A DNA stretch of 64,000 bases from Desulfomonile tiedjei (GCA_016212925.1 JACRDF010000048.1:1-64000); one strand, 5' to 3'. Counted from the first letter of the stretch, positions 26,880 to 35,796 are shown. Numbers and translations are program-made. Notes: generated by a model from the sequence alone, not told the origin.

Positions 26880-27338
26880 TTTGCTGTGGCAAGTGTCAAA
26901 AATAATGCCCGATTGCGCAAAGCGGTTCCGAGAAAGTAGTAGGTGCCGGCCTCCGTGCCGGCACATTTTGCCAATATAAATCAATCACGCCCCTGGCGTG
27001 ACAGAGACCCCTGACCGCGATCCGGGGCAGGCTCTGGTCCCTACTGGTTTTCTAAGAGTTCGGGTTGTACAAACGGTCAAGAATTGTGGCAAGTGGTAAA
27101 ACCCTTCATTAAGCCAGGGGAAACCGAGAGCGCCGATCAGGAAGCCCGGAGGGGACGGGCAACCGGCATAGAACTTCCGAGAGCCCCTATTTTCTCCATG
27201 AAACTGCACGACTACCTGAATTGTTGCAAGCAGCTTGACTTTGCCCTGGCCGCGCGTAATAATTTGGTTTTGTACAACGAACTTCAGGTGGTTTCACTCA
27301 AAAGATGCCCAGCGGTGTGAGCACGTCAGGAGTCGCGA
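26880..27338. other. intergenic region after the catabolic island
   Basis: About 460 bases without a credible gene. A short hairpin TGCCGGC...GCCGGCA at 26944-26963, followed by ACATTTTG, may end the island transcript. The rest shows no clear structure. Confidence 0.5.
26944..26963 (+). terminator. possible terminator after the lactonase gene
   Basis: TGCCGGC and GCCGGCA pair around CTCCGT, followed by ACATTTTG. The T-stretch is short, so this is only a candidate. Confidence 0.4.
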
Positions 27339-27863
27339 ATGGCAGGTTACAAATTCATTAGCGAGACCGTCGAGGATGATGAAGGAAGCGTCTTTCCCCT
27401 TTCCGCGACGGTCGGCCTTTCAGAAGCTACCGTAGATCTGGGCTCTTTGTTGGCCGACGATGTTTCGGCAACAGGAAGCTTCGATTTACGGAGGTTCAAA
27501 AGCAGTTCGATCGGCAAGCTACTGGAAGCCATACCCATCCCGGTATTTCTCGTGGACGAATCCCTTCGGATCGCGTTTGCCAATCGCGCATCCTCCAAAC
27601 TCCTGCAAAGTCACCCTGATGGACCGGACAGACGCTTCTCAACATTGTTTCCGAATCCCCAGGACGGCGAGAACGGCGAGAGGCTAGTCGACACTGTTCT
27701 GAAACAGAGGATCCCTCTGGAAGTCGAAGGGTTCTTGGGGCAGGGGCCGGACCGCATGTTAGGCAGGATTCACCTGAGATCCATGAGAATCGAAGGCACG
27801 AGATACATCGGGATCTTTGTCGAAGATCTGAGGCCTCGCGGTCAAACCCTCAGCAGGGACTAA
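27339..27863 (+). CDS. lone PAS-domain protein
   Basis: A 174-residue protein. The first 55 residues are acidic and low-complexity. Residues 60-165 form a PAS domain (LLEAIPIPVFLVDESLRIAFANRASSKLL, then VEGFLGQGPDRMLGRIHLRSMR). No kinase, cyclase, receiver or DNA-binding output follows, so it may act by protein-protein contact. AGGAG lies 8 bases before the ATG. It is convergent with the PQQ-propeller gene, whose stop lies 22 bases beyond. Confidence 0.72.
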   Translation: MAGYKFISETVEDDEGSVFPLSATVGLSEATVDLGSLLADDVSATGSFDLRRFKSSSIGKLLEAIPIPVFLVDESLRIAFANRASSKLLQSHPDGPDRRFSTLFPNPQDGENGERLVDTVLKQRIPLEVEGFLGQGPDRMLGRIHLRSMRIEGTRYIGIFVEDLRPRGQTLSRD

Positions 27864-27885
27864 CACTAGACGCGGCGGGCAGGCT

Positions 27886-29130
27886 TCACACATGCAAGCT
27901 ACCTCGGAAAGCCCCTTCTTCAATCGCGTACAGGCACGCATCGTTGCTTCCGAAATAAATCACCCTGCCGACCACCTCGGGGGCCGCGAAGACCTGGTTT
28001 CCAGTTGAGTAACTCCACAGCTCACGGCCCTGGTCTGCGTCCACCGCGTACAGATTCTTGTCGGAACTCCCAAAATAGACCACACCCCGTGAAACTGCCA
28101 CAGAGGACAAAAAGGACCTGCATTTGAAGTAGGTCCAAAGCAGCCTCCCCGATTCCACATCCACGGCATAGAGTGTGCCGTCGGACCCGCCGAAGAACAC
28201 CTCATCCCGTTCCACTGCCGGACACGTGTAGATTGGCACGTCCGCGTTGTAGCGCCAAAGTAGCTTTCCCGAGCCGGCTTCCAGAGCATACAGGTAACCG
28301 TCCTGGCTACCGAAGAACAGTCTTCCGCCACTTACTCGGGGTGCAGAATGAATCGATCCATCGGTCGCGAACGACCAAACTAATTTCCCCGAATAGGCAT
28401 CCAGGGCAAAAAGTTTTCCCTTGTGGCTCCCGCTGAAAACCGACGTCCCTGCGACGACAGGCGCGGACTCCACCCAACTGAACAGTGGGCCGCCAAGGCG
28501 AAACTTCCACCTCAAATGACCGTCAATAGCATCCACGGCGTAAAGGTGACCGTCAGTACTGCTGACATAAACGTTTCCTCCGACCGTCGCGGGAGCGCAC
28601 CAGATTTCCTTTTTAGTCGGAAATTTCCAAACTTCTTGGCCCGTCCGTGCATCCACAGCGTACAGGCACTTGTCCCAACTCCCGACGTATACCCTTTCCG
28701 CATCGCATGCGGGGCTCGAGCGCACGACATCCCCAGTCCTGAACTTCCACCGAAGTTGGCCGGTGTCCCGACTCAGGCTGTATAGGTGTTTGTCCCAACT
28801 ACCAAAAAAAACAGCGTCATACGAAACGACCGGTGACGAAAAAACCCACCCGCCGGTCCTGAATTTCCATTTCAAGGCCGGCAGTGCCTCCAGGCCTCTT
28901 TCCATCATCACCGCAAATAAGGGAGCCAGCTCTATCTTGTCGGTGACTTCGGTGAGTCTGCCATGAAGTTCCTCTTCAGCCATAAGATGGGCTTGTACTA
29001 ATTTGTGAAAGAGAGCTACGAGACCGCGCGCGGACAGTCCATACTTCGCCATCAGCTGTACATCAGCCATACCACCGCGAATGTCCGCGGAAGCCTCGTT
29101 CGGATCAATCCGATGTCCGGTCTTGCTCAT
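27886..29130 (-). CDS. cytoplasmic eight-blade PQQ/BamB-like beta-propeller protein
   Basis: A 414-residue protein. An N-terminal helical region (residues 15-75, including LMAKYGLSARGLVALFHKLV) precedes eight repeats ending in patterns such as FFGSWDKHLYSL, YVGSWDKCLYAV, YVSSTDGHLYAV, FSGSHKGKLFAL, FFGSQDGYLYAL, FFGGSDGTLYAV, YFGSSDKNLYAV and YFGSNDACLYAI. BamB-type and PQQ-dehydrogenase propellers are normally exported, but there is no signal peptide or lipobox here. It probably serves as a protein-binding scaffold, and the ligand is unknown. No dehydrogenase domain is present. The near-identical blades suggest recent internal repeat amplification. Confidence 0.82.
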   Translation of the reverse strand: MSKTGHRIDPNEASADIRGGMADVQLMAKYGLSARGLVALFHKLVQAHLMAEEELHGRLTEVTDKIELAPLFAVMMERGLEALPALKWKFRTGGWVFSSPVVSYDAVFFGSWDKHLYSLSRDTGQLRWKFRTGDVVRSSPACDAERVYVGSWDKCLYAVDARTGQEVWKFPTKKEIWCAPATVGGNVYVSSTDGHLYAVDAIDGHLRWKFRLGGPLFSWVESAPVVAGTSVFSGSHKGKLFALDAYSGKLVWSFATDGSIHSAPRVSGGRLFFGSQDGYLYALEAGSGKLLWRYNADVPIYTCPAVERDEVFFGGSDGTLYAVDVESGRLLWTYFKCRSFLSSVAVSRGVVYFGSSDKNLYAVDADQGRELWSYSTGNQVFAAPEVVGRVIYFGSNDACLYAIEEGAFRGSLHV

Positions 29131-29666
29131 GGGGGTGATCCTTGATTAGGAATACCTGCTCCATACCCTTGCCTCGGCCCGGAAGCGTGGGCTTTTGGCT
29201 TACGGTGCTTCACCTTTTGGAAGGCCGGACGGTTCCGCCCTCTGCTCGTCGCCTTGGTGGTTAGGATCATCATCTTTTTTGTGCTTCGAAAAAGACGATG
29301 CGGAGCGCTTGCTCCGCATCGTCTTTTATTGCTTAGCTGTTGCCGGGCTGCCGGAGCGAGCGTCAGTAAAGTAGAGAGGTGGAATAATACCATCTCCAAA
29401 ACTCAGAAATCTCGCCAAACCGCCAGAAACTAATCATGCGTGAAATTACTCCGCTATTTCATTGTAGAATACTGTAGCGAGTCTGCCGCGTCAACAGCTT
29501 TTTGAGCCGACCGCCTTTTTTGAGGGTGGTTTTCATACCCATTAGCGACCAAGAAGATGACATTTTTTGCAAGCCAGGAGGGACGCGGACGACAAGGAAG
29601 GGACAGACATGCGGAAGCCGACCCTGAAGTCATCACGGTCGGGAAATCGTGGATGCTTGGACATCA
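29131..29666. other. intergenic region with strong terminator
   Basis: A 536-base space between two minus-strand genes. It contains the terminator at 29290-29327 for the outer-membrane gene and must hold the promoter of the propeller gene. I see no other gene or repeat. Confidence 0.6.
29290..29327 (-). terminator. strong intrinsic terminator
   Basis: AAAAGACGATGCGGAGC and GCTCCGCATCGTCTTTT are exact 17-base complements around a 4-base loop. On the minus strand the stem is followed by a T-run (TCTTTTTCG), the classic Rho-independent form. It would stop transcripts coming from the outer-membrane protein gene upstream on that strand, and could also work in the plus direction. Confidence 0.8.
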
Positions 29667-30848
29667 TCAGAAAGTTAAGCTGAAATTTCCTCCTATTTGC
29701 CAGAAATTCTGAGTCGCTGTCACGTACTCCTGAGCGCCCTGGACATAGGCGGTAGTGGCAAGGAAGTTGTTAGCCATCGATTGATACTCGGTGTCAGAGC
29801 CACGCAACCTGATGTATGTGTATTTCCCTGCCAGGTCCAGCGCAACGTTTCCGAACAGTGAACAGCTAATCCCTCCGCGCAATTCAAGTCCAATCCTATC
29901 CCAGCCAACAATTTGAGTCGCCTGCCAGCCCCGAACAAAGAAAAAGCCGTCCTCATACGCTGCTCCCCAGTTGAATTCATACTTGCCAAACAAAAAGGGC
30001 GACGCCACAAAATCCAGGTACCCTAGTCCTCCCCAGGGTAAAAGAGGATTTCTCCAGCTCAAACCGACAAACGGCCCAGACCATTTGAAAAACTGAGCCA
30101 TATTGAAAGAGGTGGTGCTGGGGATCGCATTTGTCCAGTTATTGCGCCACCCAACGTTCGGATCTAAGTACCGGGTCCCAAGGACTGGGTTTTCTGCGGA
30201 GTAAGGGTCCAGTGAACTCCTTATGGTGCTACACTTGTATTCCAGGAGGATATCCAGGCCCCAAAAGCCCGGAATCCGCCCAATTACGTCCCATGTCCAT
30301 ATTCGGTTTCTATTATCGAGATATATTATGCCCTCTTCATTGTTCGGCAATCGCAGGACACTGCCCACAGCGTAACGTGAATGCCAGCCAAACGGATGTT
30401 GGACCCCAGGGTCCGTCCATTGTCTGAACTGTGTGACGCGGCCTATGTTGGTTTCAAACCTGACTTTGATGAAATCGAATCCTCGAGCGGTCAGACTCCC
30501 GTCCAACGAAAGGAATGCGTCTCTAAGCGGGGTTTCTCGCACGTGAGAGAAATCGTCAAAATCGTGAAAACCCGGTATAGCTGCCACGAAATTGGGGCCG
30601 GCTTCAATGGTGTGAGATACTCTGAGCGTTCCGCCTCCTGCAAAGATTCCCAGGCTCGCTTTTCCCAGCCCCAGGCTGCTAAGCCAGGCTCCTTGCAAGA
30701 ATGTGTTGAAGTCGATCGATGAGTTTGGCAACGCAGCGGACCCGGTACCAAATGCCGGGAACTCTTGTGCATAGGCCGATAGGGAAAGACACCAAGCCAA
30801 AGCCATCACGGCTATCACAGTACGCGCGTGCACACGTGTTCTGCCCAT
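29667..30848 (-). CDS. predicted outer-membrane beta-barrel protein
   Basis: A 393-residue exported protein. The signal peptide from the ATG at 30848 is clear (basic MGRTRVHAR, hydrophobic core, cleavage after SAYA). The mature part is rich in alternating aromatic and polar strands, for example FDFIKVRFETNIGRVT, YLDFVASPFLFGKYEFNWG and YTYIRLRGSDTEYQ, and ends with NFSLTF, a C-terminal Phe typical of BamA-inserted barrels. GGAGAGGG precedes this ATG. A longer frame upstream lacks such a site. I cannot assign a transported substrate. No TonB plug domain is seen. Similar proteins in Desulfobacterota are annotated only as DUF-type barrels. Confidence 0.75.
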   Translation of the reverse strand: MGRTRVHARTVIAVMALAWCLSLSAYAQEFPAFGTGSAALPNSSIDFNTFLQGAWLSSLGLGKASLGIFAGGGTLRVSHTIEAGPNFVAAIPGFHDFDDFSHVRETPLRDAFLSLDGSLTARGFDFIKVRFETNIGRVTQFRQWTDPGVQHPFGWHSRYAVGSVLRLPNNEEGIIYLDNRNRIWTWDVIGRIPGFWGLDILLEYKCSTIRSSLDPYSAENPVLGTRYLDPNVGWRNNWTNAIPSTTSFNMAQFFKWSGPFVGLSWRNPLLPWGGLGYLDFVASPFLFGKYEFNWGAAYEDGFFFVRGWQATQIVGWDRIGLELRGGISCSLFGNVALDLAGKYTYIRLRGSDTEYQSMANNFLATTAYVQGAQEYVTATQNFWQIGGNFSLTF

Positions 30849-31211
30849 TTGCCCTCTCCATACCCCGAGCCAAAGGTGGTTGCCCCTCAAGCCCCCCACT
30901 GCACTCCAAGCGGGACAGGAGCCAGGAACCAACCAAGACTGTTACAACAACTGCTTAGAAGGCCACGATATGAGCTTTCGGCATGAAAGTCAAGGGAAAA
31001 AACCGCTTTCAGAGTAAGCTTTCGGTTACGAAGAAGAGCAGAGTCTCGACCTGCAATCTGCCGCGACTCAACATCGACTTGGGGGTCGTAAGGGCAGAGT
31101 ACGCAGCATCGACAACGCGGGAGAACCATTCTCAGGACCGCATGACTTCCTTGCCGGCGATTGCAGTTGCCCGAGCATTTGTAACGCCACTTCGCTCCCT
31201 ACCCGGCAACT
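30849..31211. other. intergenic region with decayed znuB copy
   Basis: About 360 bases between two minus-strand genes. The segment 31020-31118 is a degenerate duplicate of the znuB 3' end and its downstream flank (listed separately). No other gene is visible. Confidence 0.5.
31020..31118 (-). pseudogene. decayed duplicate of the 3' end of znuB
   Basis: On the minus strand this reads AAYSALTTPKSMLSRGRL, against AAYLAATTFKLALSRGRL at the C terminus of the znuB product encoded at 32682. The nucleotide match continues past the position of the znuB stop (CAATCTGCCGCGACTCAA is shared exactly), although here the stop codon has become CAG. No start or preceding permease helices remain. It looks like the scar of a tandem duplication followed by deletion. 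Other explanations are a mobile 3' segment or a conserved RNA signal. Confidence 0.55.
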
Positions 31212-32264
31212 TCAGATCTTTGGCGAGATTCGTCCCGATCCTCCTTGGAAAAGTATCGGGAACAACCATTCTGCTACGAATGCGTGCCCTAGGACGCTCA
31301 AATGCGATCCGTCACAGAATAGCATCATCTTTTCATTGAACTTCCTCATGCTGGGAAGAGGATCGACAAAGGCTATTCCTTTTTGTCGGCAGAAGTCTTT
31401 TACTCTCTGGTTAATGATATCGAATTTGTCAGTCAGCAACTGCACTTCATTCGGGATCAGCATTACGACCAGCGGAACATTTGCCTCCTTGGCCTGCGTG
31501 TGGATCTGCTCCACATCACTGAAACCATCAATGTCTTCGTCCGGCAGCCGGCGAAACATCTCAGCCTTTCTTTTGGCGTCCGCGTCATTAAGGGTATCAA
31601 CAAAATGTCTGCGTCTCAGGTCATGGAGTAACTGGTACGAAAGCATGTGTACGGCCTGACGACCTCGGCGTAATAACGCGACGCGCGACATCACCTGTTC
31701 GTTCAATACAAAGAGGCGCTGCCGCAGCACTTGCATGCGCGAGGGCACGGATACGACGCGAGGTTGAAAGTCGTTCATGTAAAGTTGAAGCACAATTAGT
31801 TCGGGTTGAAATTTCAGACCCGTTCTTTTTAGGGCTTGCAGCTCCTGTTTGGGAGCGTATGCAAATATCGCTAAATTGATTGATTTGATTGGGGCCCTTT
31901 GGGGGAACTTGTTGTTGTGCATTTCTTCAAGAAGGATAGGAAATGTGAAAGCGTGATCGACATACAATCCGAACGTGACGGAGTCACCGAGAAAGACAAC
32001 CTTTTTTTCAGGCGTCTGTACTCCGATTTCCCTTTCTCGAAAGCCGTCGCTGTTTATTGAATAGACAGTGTTTCCGTACCGCTCGGGCTGTACTACTTTG
32101 GCTCCGGGACGACCGTAAAAGAAGTCCCCGTCAGTCACAACAAAGTGGTGGAGCGACCCAACTTCACCATCCAGTAAGCCTCGTTCCAGGAGTCTAATGG
32201 ACAGCTCCAGAGCAATAATTATGAGCGGTAGAATCCAAATGAGGCTTTTCGGAATTCTCGGCAT
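31212..32264 (-). CDS. membrane-anchored SGNH/GDSL hydrolase
   Basis: A 350-residue protein. An N-terminal hydrophobic segment (LIWILPLIIIALELSI) is either an uncleaved anchor or a signal. The hydrolase block I motif is FLGDSVTFG with nucleophile Ser95, and block V is DGSHLSVLGH with Asp318 and His321. Asn in LYMNDFQP may supply the block III Asn. SGNH enzymes de-esterify or acetylate glycans and lipids at the cell surface. The substrate cannot be told. It is preceded by a repeat-filled gap and is not clearly in an operon with the zinc genes. Confidence 0.8.
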   Translation of the reverse strand: MPRIPKSLIWILPLIIIALELSIRLLERGLLDGEVGSLHHFVVTDGDFFYGRPGAKVVQPERYGNTVYSINSDGFREREIGVQTPEKKVVFLGDSVTFGLYVDHAFTFPILLEEMHNNKFPQRAPIKSINLAIFAYAPKQELQALKRTGLKFQPELIVLQLYMNDFQPRVVSVPSRMQVLRQRLFVLNEQVMSRVALLRRGRQAVHMLSYQLLHDLRRRHFVDTLNDADAKRKAEMFRRLPDEDIDGFSDVEQIHTQAKEANVPLVVMLIPNEVQLLTDKFDIINQRVKDFCRQKGIAFVDPLPSMRKFNEKMMLFCDGSHLSVLGHAFVAEWLFPILFQGGSGRISPKI

Positions 32265-32681
32265 GGAATGGTACTTTGGATTATAGCGATGGGACCTCTG
32301 AACTTTATCATGAACATCTCAAAAACACCATTTACAACAAGGACAAAAGGTAAGCATTCAGTCTTGCGGGGGTAGAAGGGATTCTGAGCCCTGAAGGGGC
32401 GTACCAATGGTAGCCACGGGTGTAACCCGTGGACCGGAAGCACTCCCACAGCCCTGGATCACCGGCCCTGAAGGGGTCGCCCAATCCCGAAGTCCAACTT
32501 CACATTTATGGTCGACCCCTCCAGGGCCGGTGATCCAAATGATTGTGTGGACCATTCTCCACGGGCTCACGCCCGTGGCTACTTTTGGGCTGCCCCTTCG
32601 GGGCATGGGAGGCGCTCCCGCACATAACTGAATGATTACGAAAAAAGTAATTCTTCAGTTACGCGGAGAACTGGGCACAAC
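32265..32681. other. intergenic gap filled by a nested inverted repeat
   Basis: No gene is seen. The gap consists mainly of the nested inverted repeat at 32388-32604. Confidence 0.6.
32388..32604. repeat. nested inverted repeat (about 215 bp)
   Basis: Three sets of arms are nested. GCCCTGAAGGGGC (32388) faces GCCCCTTCGGGGC (32592). TAGCCACGGG (32411) is complementary to CCCGTGGCTA (32572), each next to a smaller CACGGG-GTAACCCGTG hairpin. In the centre GGATCACCGGCCCTGAAGG (32456) faces CCAGGGCCGGTGATCC (32521). Repeats of this CCGTGGCTAC type are common between genes in Planctomycetes and Desulfobacterota genomes (recollection). No coding capacity is evident. Confidence 0.75.
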
Positions 32682-33530
32682 CTACAATCTGCCGCGACTC
32701 AAAGCCAACTTGAAGGTCGTGGCGGCAAGGTACGCCGCGCCGGCAATGATGATGGTCGTGGCACCGGCCGGATAGTCGGGGCCATAGCTCAGCGCCAAAC
32801 CGGATGTCGTGAACAAGACACATAGAACGCTGGAAATGACCATCATACGCCACAAAGTCCTGGAAAATAAAGCTGCAATCCCTATCGGCAGCGTCAATAG
32901 AGCTATAACCATCACAATGCCGACCACGGTGGCAAGAACCACCACGGTAAGAGCAGCCAAACAGAGCAACAAAAGATAGAAGAATTCGACCCTCAGACCT
33001 CGCAGCCGCGCAAATTCATCATCAAAACAGACCGCCAGAAATTGGTTGTAAAACAGCAGCCCCATGACCACTACGATTGTGTCGAGCACGGCCAACATCC
33101 ACAAGTCGCTGCTTGACACCATCAGGATGTTGCCAAACAGATATCCCATAAGATCTTCGTTATAGCCGGGCGTCCGGGATATAAAGATTATCCCTACCGC
33201 CATTCCCACCGCCCAAAGAGCGCTGATGACAGTATCTTCCCGCTGTTTCGCCCAAAGGCTTACAAGGCCGATAATTATGGCCGCGATTATTGCCGAGATT
33301 ACGGCTCCATATATCGGCATGGCTCCATGCCATTGATACATCTTCTGAAGATATAAAGCCGCGCCCATTCCGCCTAGTACCGCGTGGGCGATCCCGTCGG
33401 CGATATAAGAAATCCTCCGGACTACCACGTAGGTCCCGATAATACCGCAGGCCACGCTCGCGAGAATTCCCGTCAACAGCGCGTGTTGGAGAAAGGGATA
33501 TTGTGGTAAGTCAGTTAGGAATTGATGCAA
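32682..33530 (-). CDS. znuB: zinc/manganese-type ABC permease (ZnuB family)
   Basis: A 282-residue permease of the ABC-3 family with about eight hydrophobic segments. Typical features are QHALLTGILASVACGIIGTY at the N terminus, VVRRISYIADGIAHAVLGGMG, and the loop CFDDEFARLRGLRV. It forms the inner-membrane channel of a metal importer. Its start overlaps the ATPase gene by 16 bases, so they are translationally coupled. A decayed duplicate of its 3' end lies at 31020-31118. Confidence 0.9.
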   Translation of the reverse strand: MHQFLTDLPQYPFLQHALLTGILASVACGIIGTYVVVRRISYIADGIAHAVLGGMGAALYLQKMYQWHGAMPIYGAVISAIIAAIIIGLVSLWAKQREDTVISALWAVGMAVGIIFISRTPGYNEDLMGYLFGNILMVSSSDLWMLAVLDTIVVVMGLLFYNQFLAVCFDDEFARLRGLRVEFFYLLLLCLAALTVVVLATVVGIVMVIALLTLPIGIAALFSRTLWRMMVISSVLCVLFTTSGLALSYGPDYPAGATTIIIAGAAYLAATTFKLALSRGRL

Positions 33531-34279
33531 CTGTCGACTCCCTCACCGTTGTGTCTCACCATCCTCATCGGGGAGCCATAAATGTCGTTGATGATCTCGC
33601 CCGTAATTTCACTGGTAGGATGCATCAGGACCTTGCGCTTAACGCAGATCACACTCTTGACCACTCTCGAGACAAATCCTAGGTCATGAGAAACCATAAC
33701 TACTGTGAGCCTTTGGTTCAAGGTCCGCAGCAATTCGTACAGGTCACCTTCCATAACCATGTCCAGGCTGGCAGCAGGCTCATCCAAGAGCAGGAGGTCC
33801 GGCTCACAGGCCAAAGCGCGGGCTATGAGCAGCCTTTGGCGCTGGCCGCCGGAAATTGATGAAAAGGACTGCTTACGCATACCATACAGCCCCACTTGAT
33901 CGAGCGCCCCACTGACTATCTGTTTGTCTTTTCTCGAATAAGGTCCGTATCTTCTCTCATGTCCAAGTCGTCCCATCAGGGCCACATCCATAACTGTTGC
34001 GGGAAACTGCGAATCCAATTGTGAATGCTGGGGCATATATCCAATTCGCGGCCTTGCCAGCCCAGGGGCTACCCCAAACACACGGACCTCGCCCCGCGTT
34101 GGGCGGAGCAATCCCAAAATAAGCTTCAGCAAGGTGGTTTTACCTCCGCCGTTGGGTCCGACCACTGAAACAAAATCACCTTGTGGAATGGAAAGATTAA
34201 CGTCTTCCAACACAGCATGGCTGTCATAGGAAAACCACAACCCTTTTATGGAAATCGCGGACGCGTCATTTTCGCTCAT
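33515..34279 (-). CDS. znuC: zinc/manganese-type ABC ATPase (ZnuC family)
   Basis: A 254-residue ATP-binding protein. Walker A is GPNGGGKTTLLK, the signature is SISGGQRQRLLIARAL, Walker B is LLLLDEPAASLD, and the family-specific PQHSQLDSQFP segment follows the Q-loop. It drives metal uptake with the ZnuB permease encoded immediately after it. It lies 38 bases after the binding-protein gene. Confidence 0.92.
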   Translation of the reverse strand: MSENDASAISIKGLWFSYDSHAVLEDVNLSIPQGDFVSVVGPNGGGKTTLLKLILGLLRPTRGEVRVFGVAPGLARPRIGYMPQHSQLDSQFPATVMDVALMGRLGHERRYGPYSRKDKQIVSGALDQVGLYGMRKQSFSSISGGQRQRLLIARALACEPDLLLLDEPAASLDMVMEGDLYELLRTLNQRLTVVMVSHDLGFVSRVVKSVICVKRKVLMHPTSEITGEIINDIYGSPMRMVRHNGEGVDSCINS

Positions 34280-34317
34280 TGCCTCTACCTCTCGTTGTGG
34301 ATGCGCCCATTAGCCGG

Positions 34318-35241
34318 TCACTTTTTCTGCCCTTTAAGTGCCGAGTCCAGCTTAGCCGCCATATCCTGCAAATTCTTCAAATAGTCCGGGGCCAGGTCGT
34401 CCAGGGGGACCACTGCCCCGCCGATGGCGTTAGCTAAAACCGCTGCACCTTTCCTCGAGAATTGGGGCTGCACGAAGACGACTCTCACCTCGGCCTTTTT
34501 GGCCAGCTCTATCAATCTTGCGAGTTGTCTGGCCGTGGGTTCCTTACCCCCCAATTGCACTGCAATCTGCTTCAACCCATACGCGTCCCCGAAATACCCG
34601 TATGCCGGGTGAAAAACAAAAAAACTCTTGCCTTTCACGGGCGCCAGGGCTGTTGTCAGTTGGTCGTGAACCGCATCCAAATCAGTCTGAAAGTCTTTCA
34701 AATTCTTCTCATACTGCGCCTGGTTGCTCGGGTCGATTCGGATCAGTGTGTCCGCTATGGTTCGAGCCTGGATCTTGGCGAGTTGCGGATCAAGCCAGGT
34801 ATGCTGGTCCATTTCACCTGCTTCGTGGGAGTGCTCATCCTTTTTGTCGGCATCCCCATGGCCGTGCTCCTCTTCCTCAGTCATGCCCCTCAGTTCTATC
34901 CCTTGCTGCAAGTCAACCACTTGAACGTTTTTGAATGTCGATCCCACTTTTTTGATTAGCGTTTTCTCAAAGGGAAATCCCATTTTGAAAAGCACTCGCG
35001 CTTGGGCCAATTTGGCCATGAGTTTCGGGGTGGGCTCAAAAGTGTGAGGGTCCTGCCCGGGGCCGACCAATACACTCACTTCCACATTCGGGCCGCCGAT
35101 CCGTTCCACAAAATAAGCTGTAGGCAAAATACTTGTGAAAACGTTTATCTTACCCGCAGGTTTATCCTGGGCATTGGCAGTCAGAGCAAGGCACGTGACA
35201 AACAGCAACGACCACATTGTTGCGGCCAGGCGATAACGCAT
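34318..35241 (-). CDS. znuA: zinc-binding periplasmic protein (ZnuA family)
   Basis: A 307-residue binding protein with a signal peptide (cleavage near TANA-Q). Metal-ligand segments of cluster A-I proteins are present: GQDPHTFEPTP, a His/Asp/Glu-rich loop (EEEHGHGDADKKDEHSHEAG, about residues 125-145) followed by DQHTWLDP, then FVFHPAYGYFGDAYGL and a late Asp. The charged His loop is characteristic of zinc rather than manganese binding members. GGAGG precedes the ATG. It lies 55 bases downstream of the ribbon-helix-helix regulator gene in the same operon. Confidence 0.92.
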   Translation of the reverse strand: MRYRLAATMWSLLFVTCLALTANAQDKPAGKINVFTSILPTAYFVERIGGPNVEVSVLVGPGQDPHTFEPTPKLMAKLAQARVLFKMGFPFEKTLIKKVGSTFKNVQVVDLQQGIELRGMTEEEEHGHGDADKKDEHSHEAGEMDQHTWLDPQLAKIQARTIADTLIRIDPSNQAQYEKNLKDFQTDLDAVHDQLTTALAPVKGKSFFVFHPAYGYFGDAYGLKQIAVQLGGKEPTARQLARLIELAKKAEVRVVFVQPQFSRKGAAVLANAIGGAVVPLDDLAPDYLKNLQDMAAKLDSALKGQKK

Positions 35242-35296
35242 GGAAAATTACCTCCGAGGGTGCAAAATTGACTGCCCCTCCTCTACTGCAGCCGGT

Positions 35297-35587
35297 CTAA
35301 TCAGACCCGTGAACATGTGCGGATTCTTGCGGGTTGCGATCACACACCATATGAATCGCGTTGCAGGTTTCGCATTCCTCAAAATGATGCTCGTTCGCGA
35401 ATAGGTCCCAGTGCGGCCGCTGGTGGGGCATTATCACTCCTGTCCCTTTGCAAAGAGGACAGATGCTGTCGAGAGCCGCAACCACTGCGGCCCGGATAAA
35501 CTCGGACCTGTTGGGAATACCTTTCATAGCATCCCTGAGAGACTCAGGAACCTTGAATGTGATGATGTCCAGCTTTTCTTTTTTCAT
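35297..35587 (-). CDS. ribbon-helix-helix regulator fused to a Cys4 metal-binding tail
   Basis: A 96-residue protein. The first 45 residues form a CopG/NikR-like ribbon-helix-helix (LDIITFKVPESLRDAMKGI, then RSEFIRAAVVAAL). The remaining part carries CPLCKGTG, a His-rich spacer (MPHQRPHWDLFANEHHFEEC), CETCNAIH and further Cys and His. That is two CxxC pairs plus His ligands, a plausible zinc site. It is the first gene of the znuA-znuC-znuB operon. I infer that it senses zinc and represses uptake, in place of Fur-family Zur. It is not NikR, which has an ACT-like metal domain. Confidence 0.78.
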   Translation of the reverse strand: MKKEKLDIITFKVPESLRDAMKGIPNRSEFIRAAVVAALDSICPLCKGTGVIMPHQRPHWDLFANEHHFEECETCNAIHMVCDRNPQESAHVHGSD

Positions 35588-35620
35588 CGGCGCTTTTCCC
35601 TCAAGACAGTGGAAGTTTTC

Positions 35621-35639
35621 GAGTCATGTATTATTACTC
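35621..35639 (-). promoter_or_regulatory. candidate operator upstream of the zinc operon
   Basis: GAGTCATGTATTATTACTC is an imperfect palindrome with the form GAGT-N-AT-N5-AT-N-ACTC. It overlaps an AT-rich stretch (TAATAAT on the minus strand) that could be a -10 box. It lies 34 bases upstream of the regulator start codon. Ribbon-helix-helix dimers bind such short inverted repeats, but there is only one instance here, so support is modest. Confidence 0.4.
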
Positions 35640-35796
35640 CGTAACACCGTTGTCAAGGTGTGTCGCTTCGCGAGGCGCCCTGAACCCCACGACGGGTTAA
35701 GACCCAGGCCGATGTTACAATGTCCCGAGGCTGCTTGCACAAGCGTTCTCCCTCGTTTAAAATTAATTACGAAATGCAATCACTGAGAGAGGTTAC

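Noticed and set aside
32388-32604. CRISPR-like or integron attC interpretation of repeated GC-rich motifs
   Set aside because: The motifs are nested inverted repeats, not direct repeats with regular spacers, and no cas or integrase gene is present.
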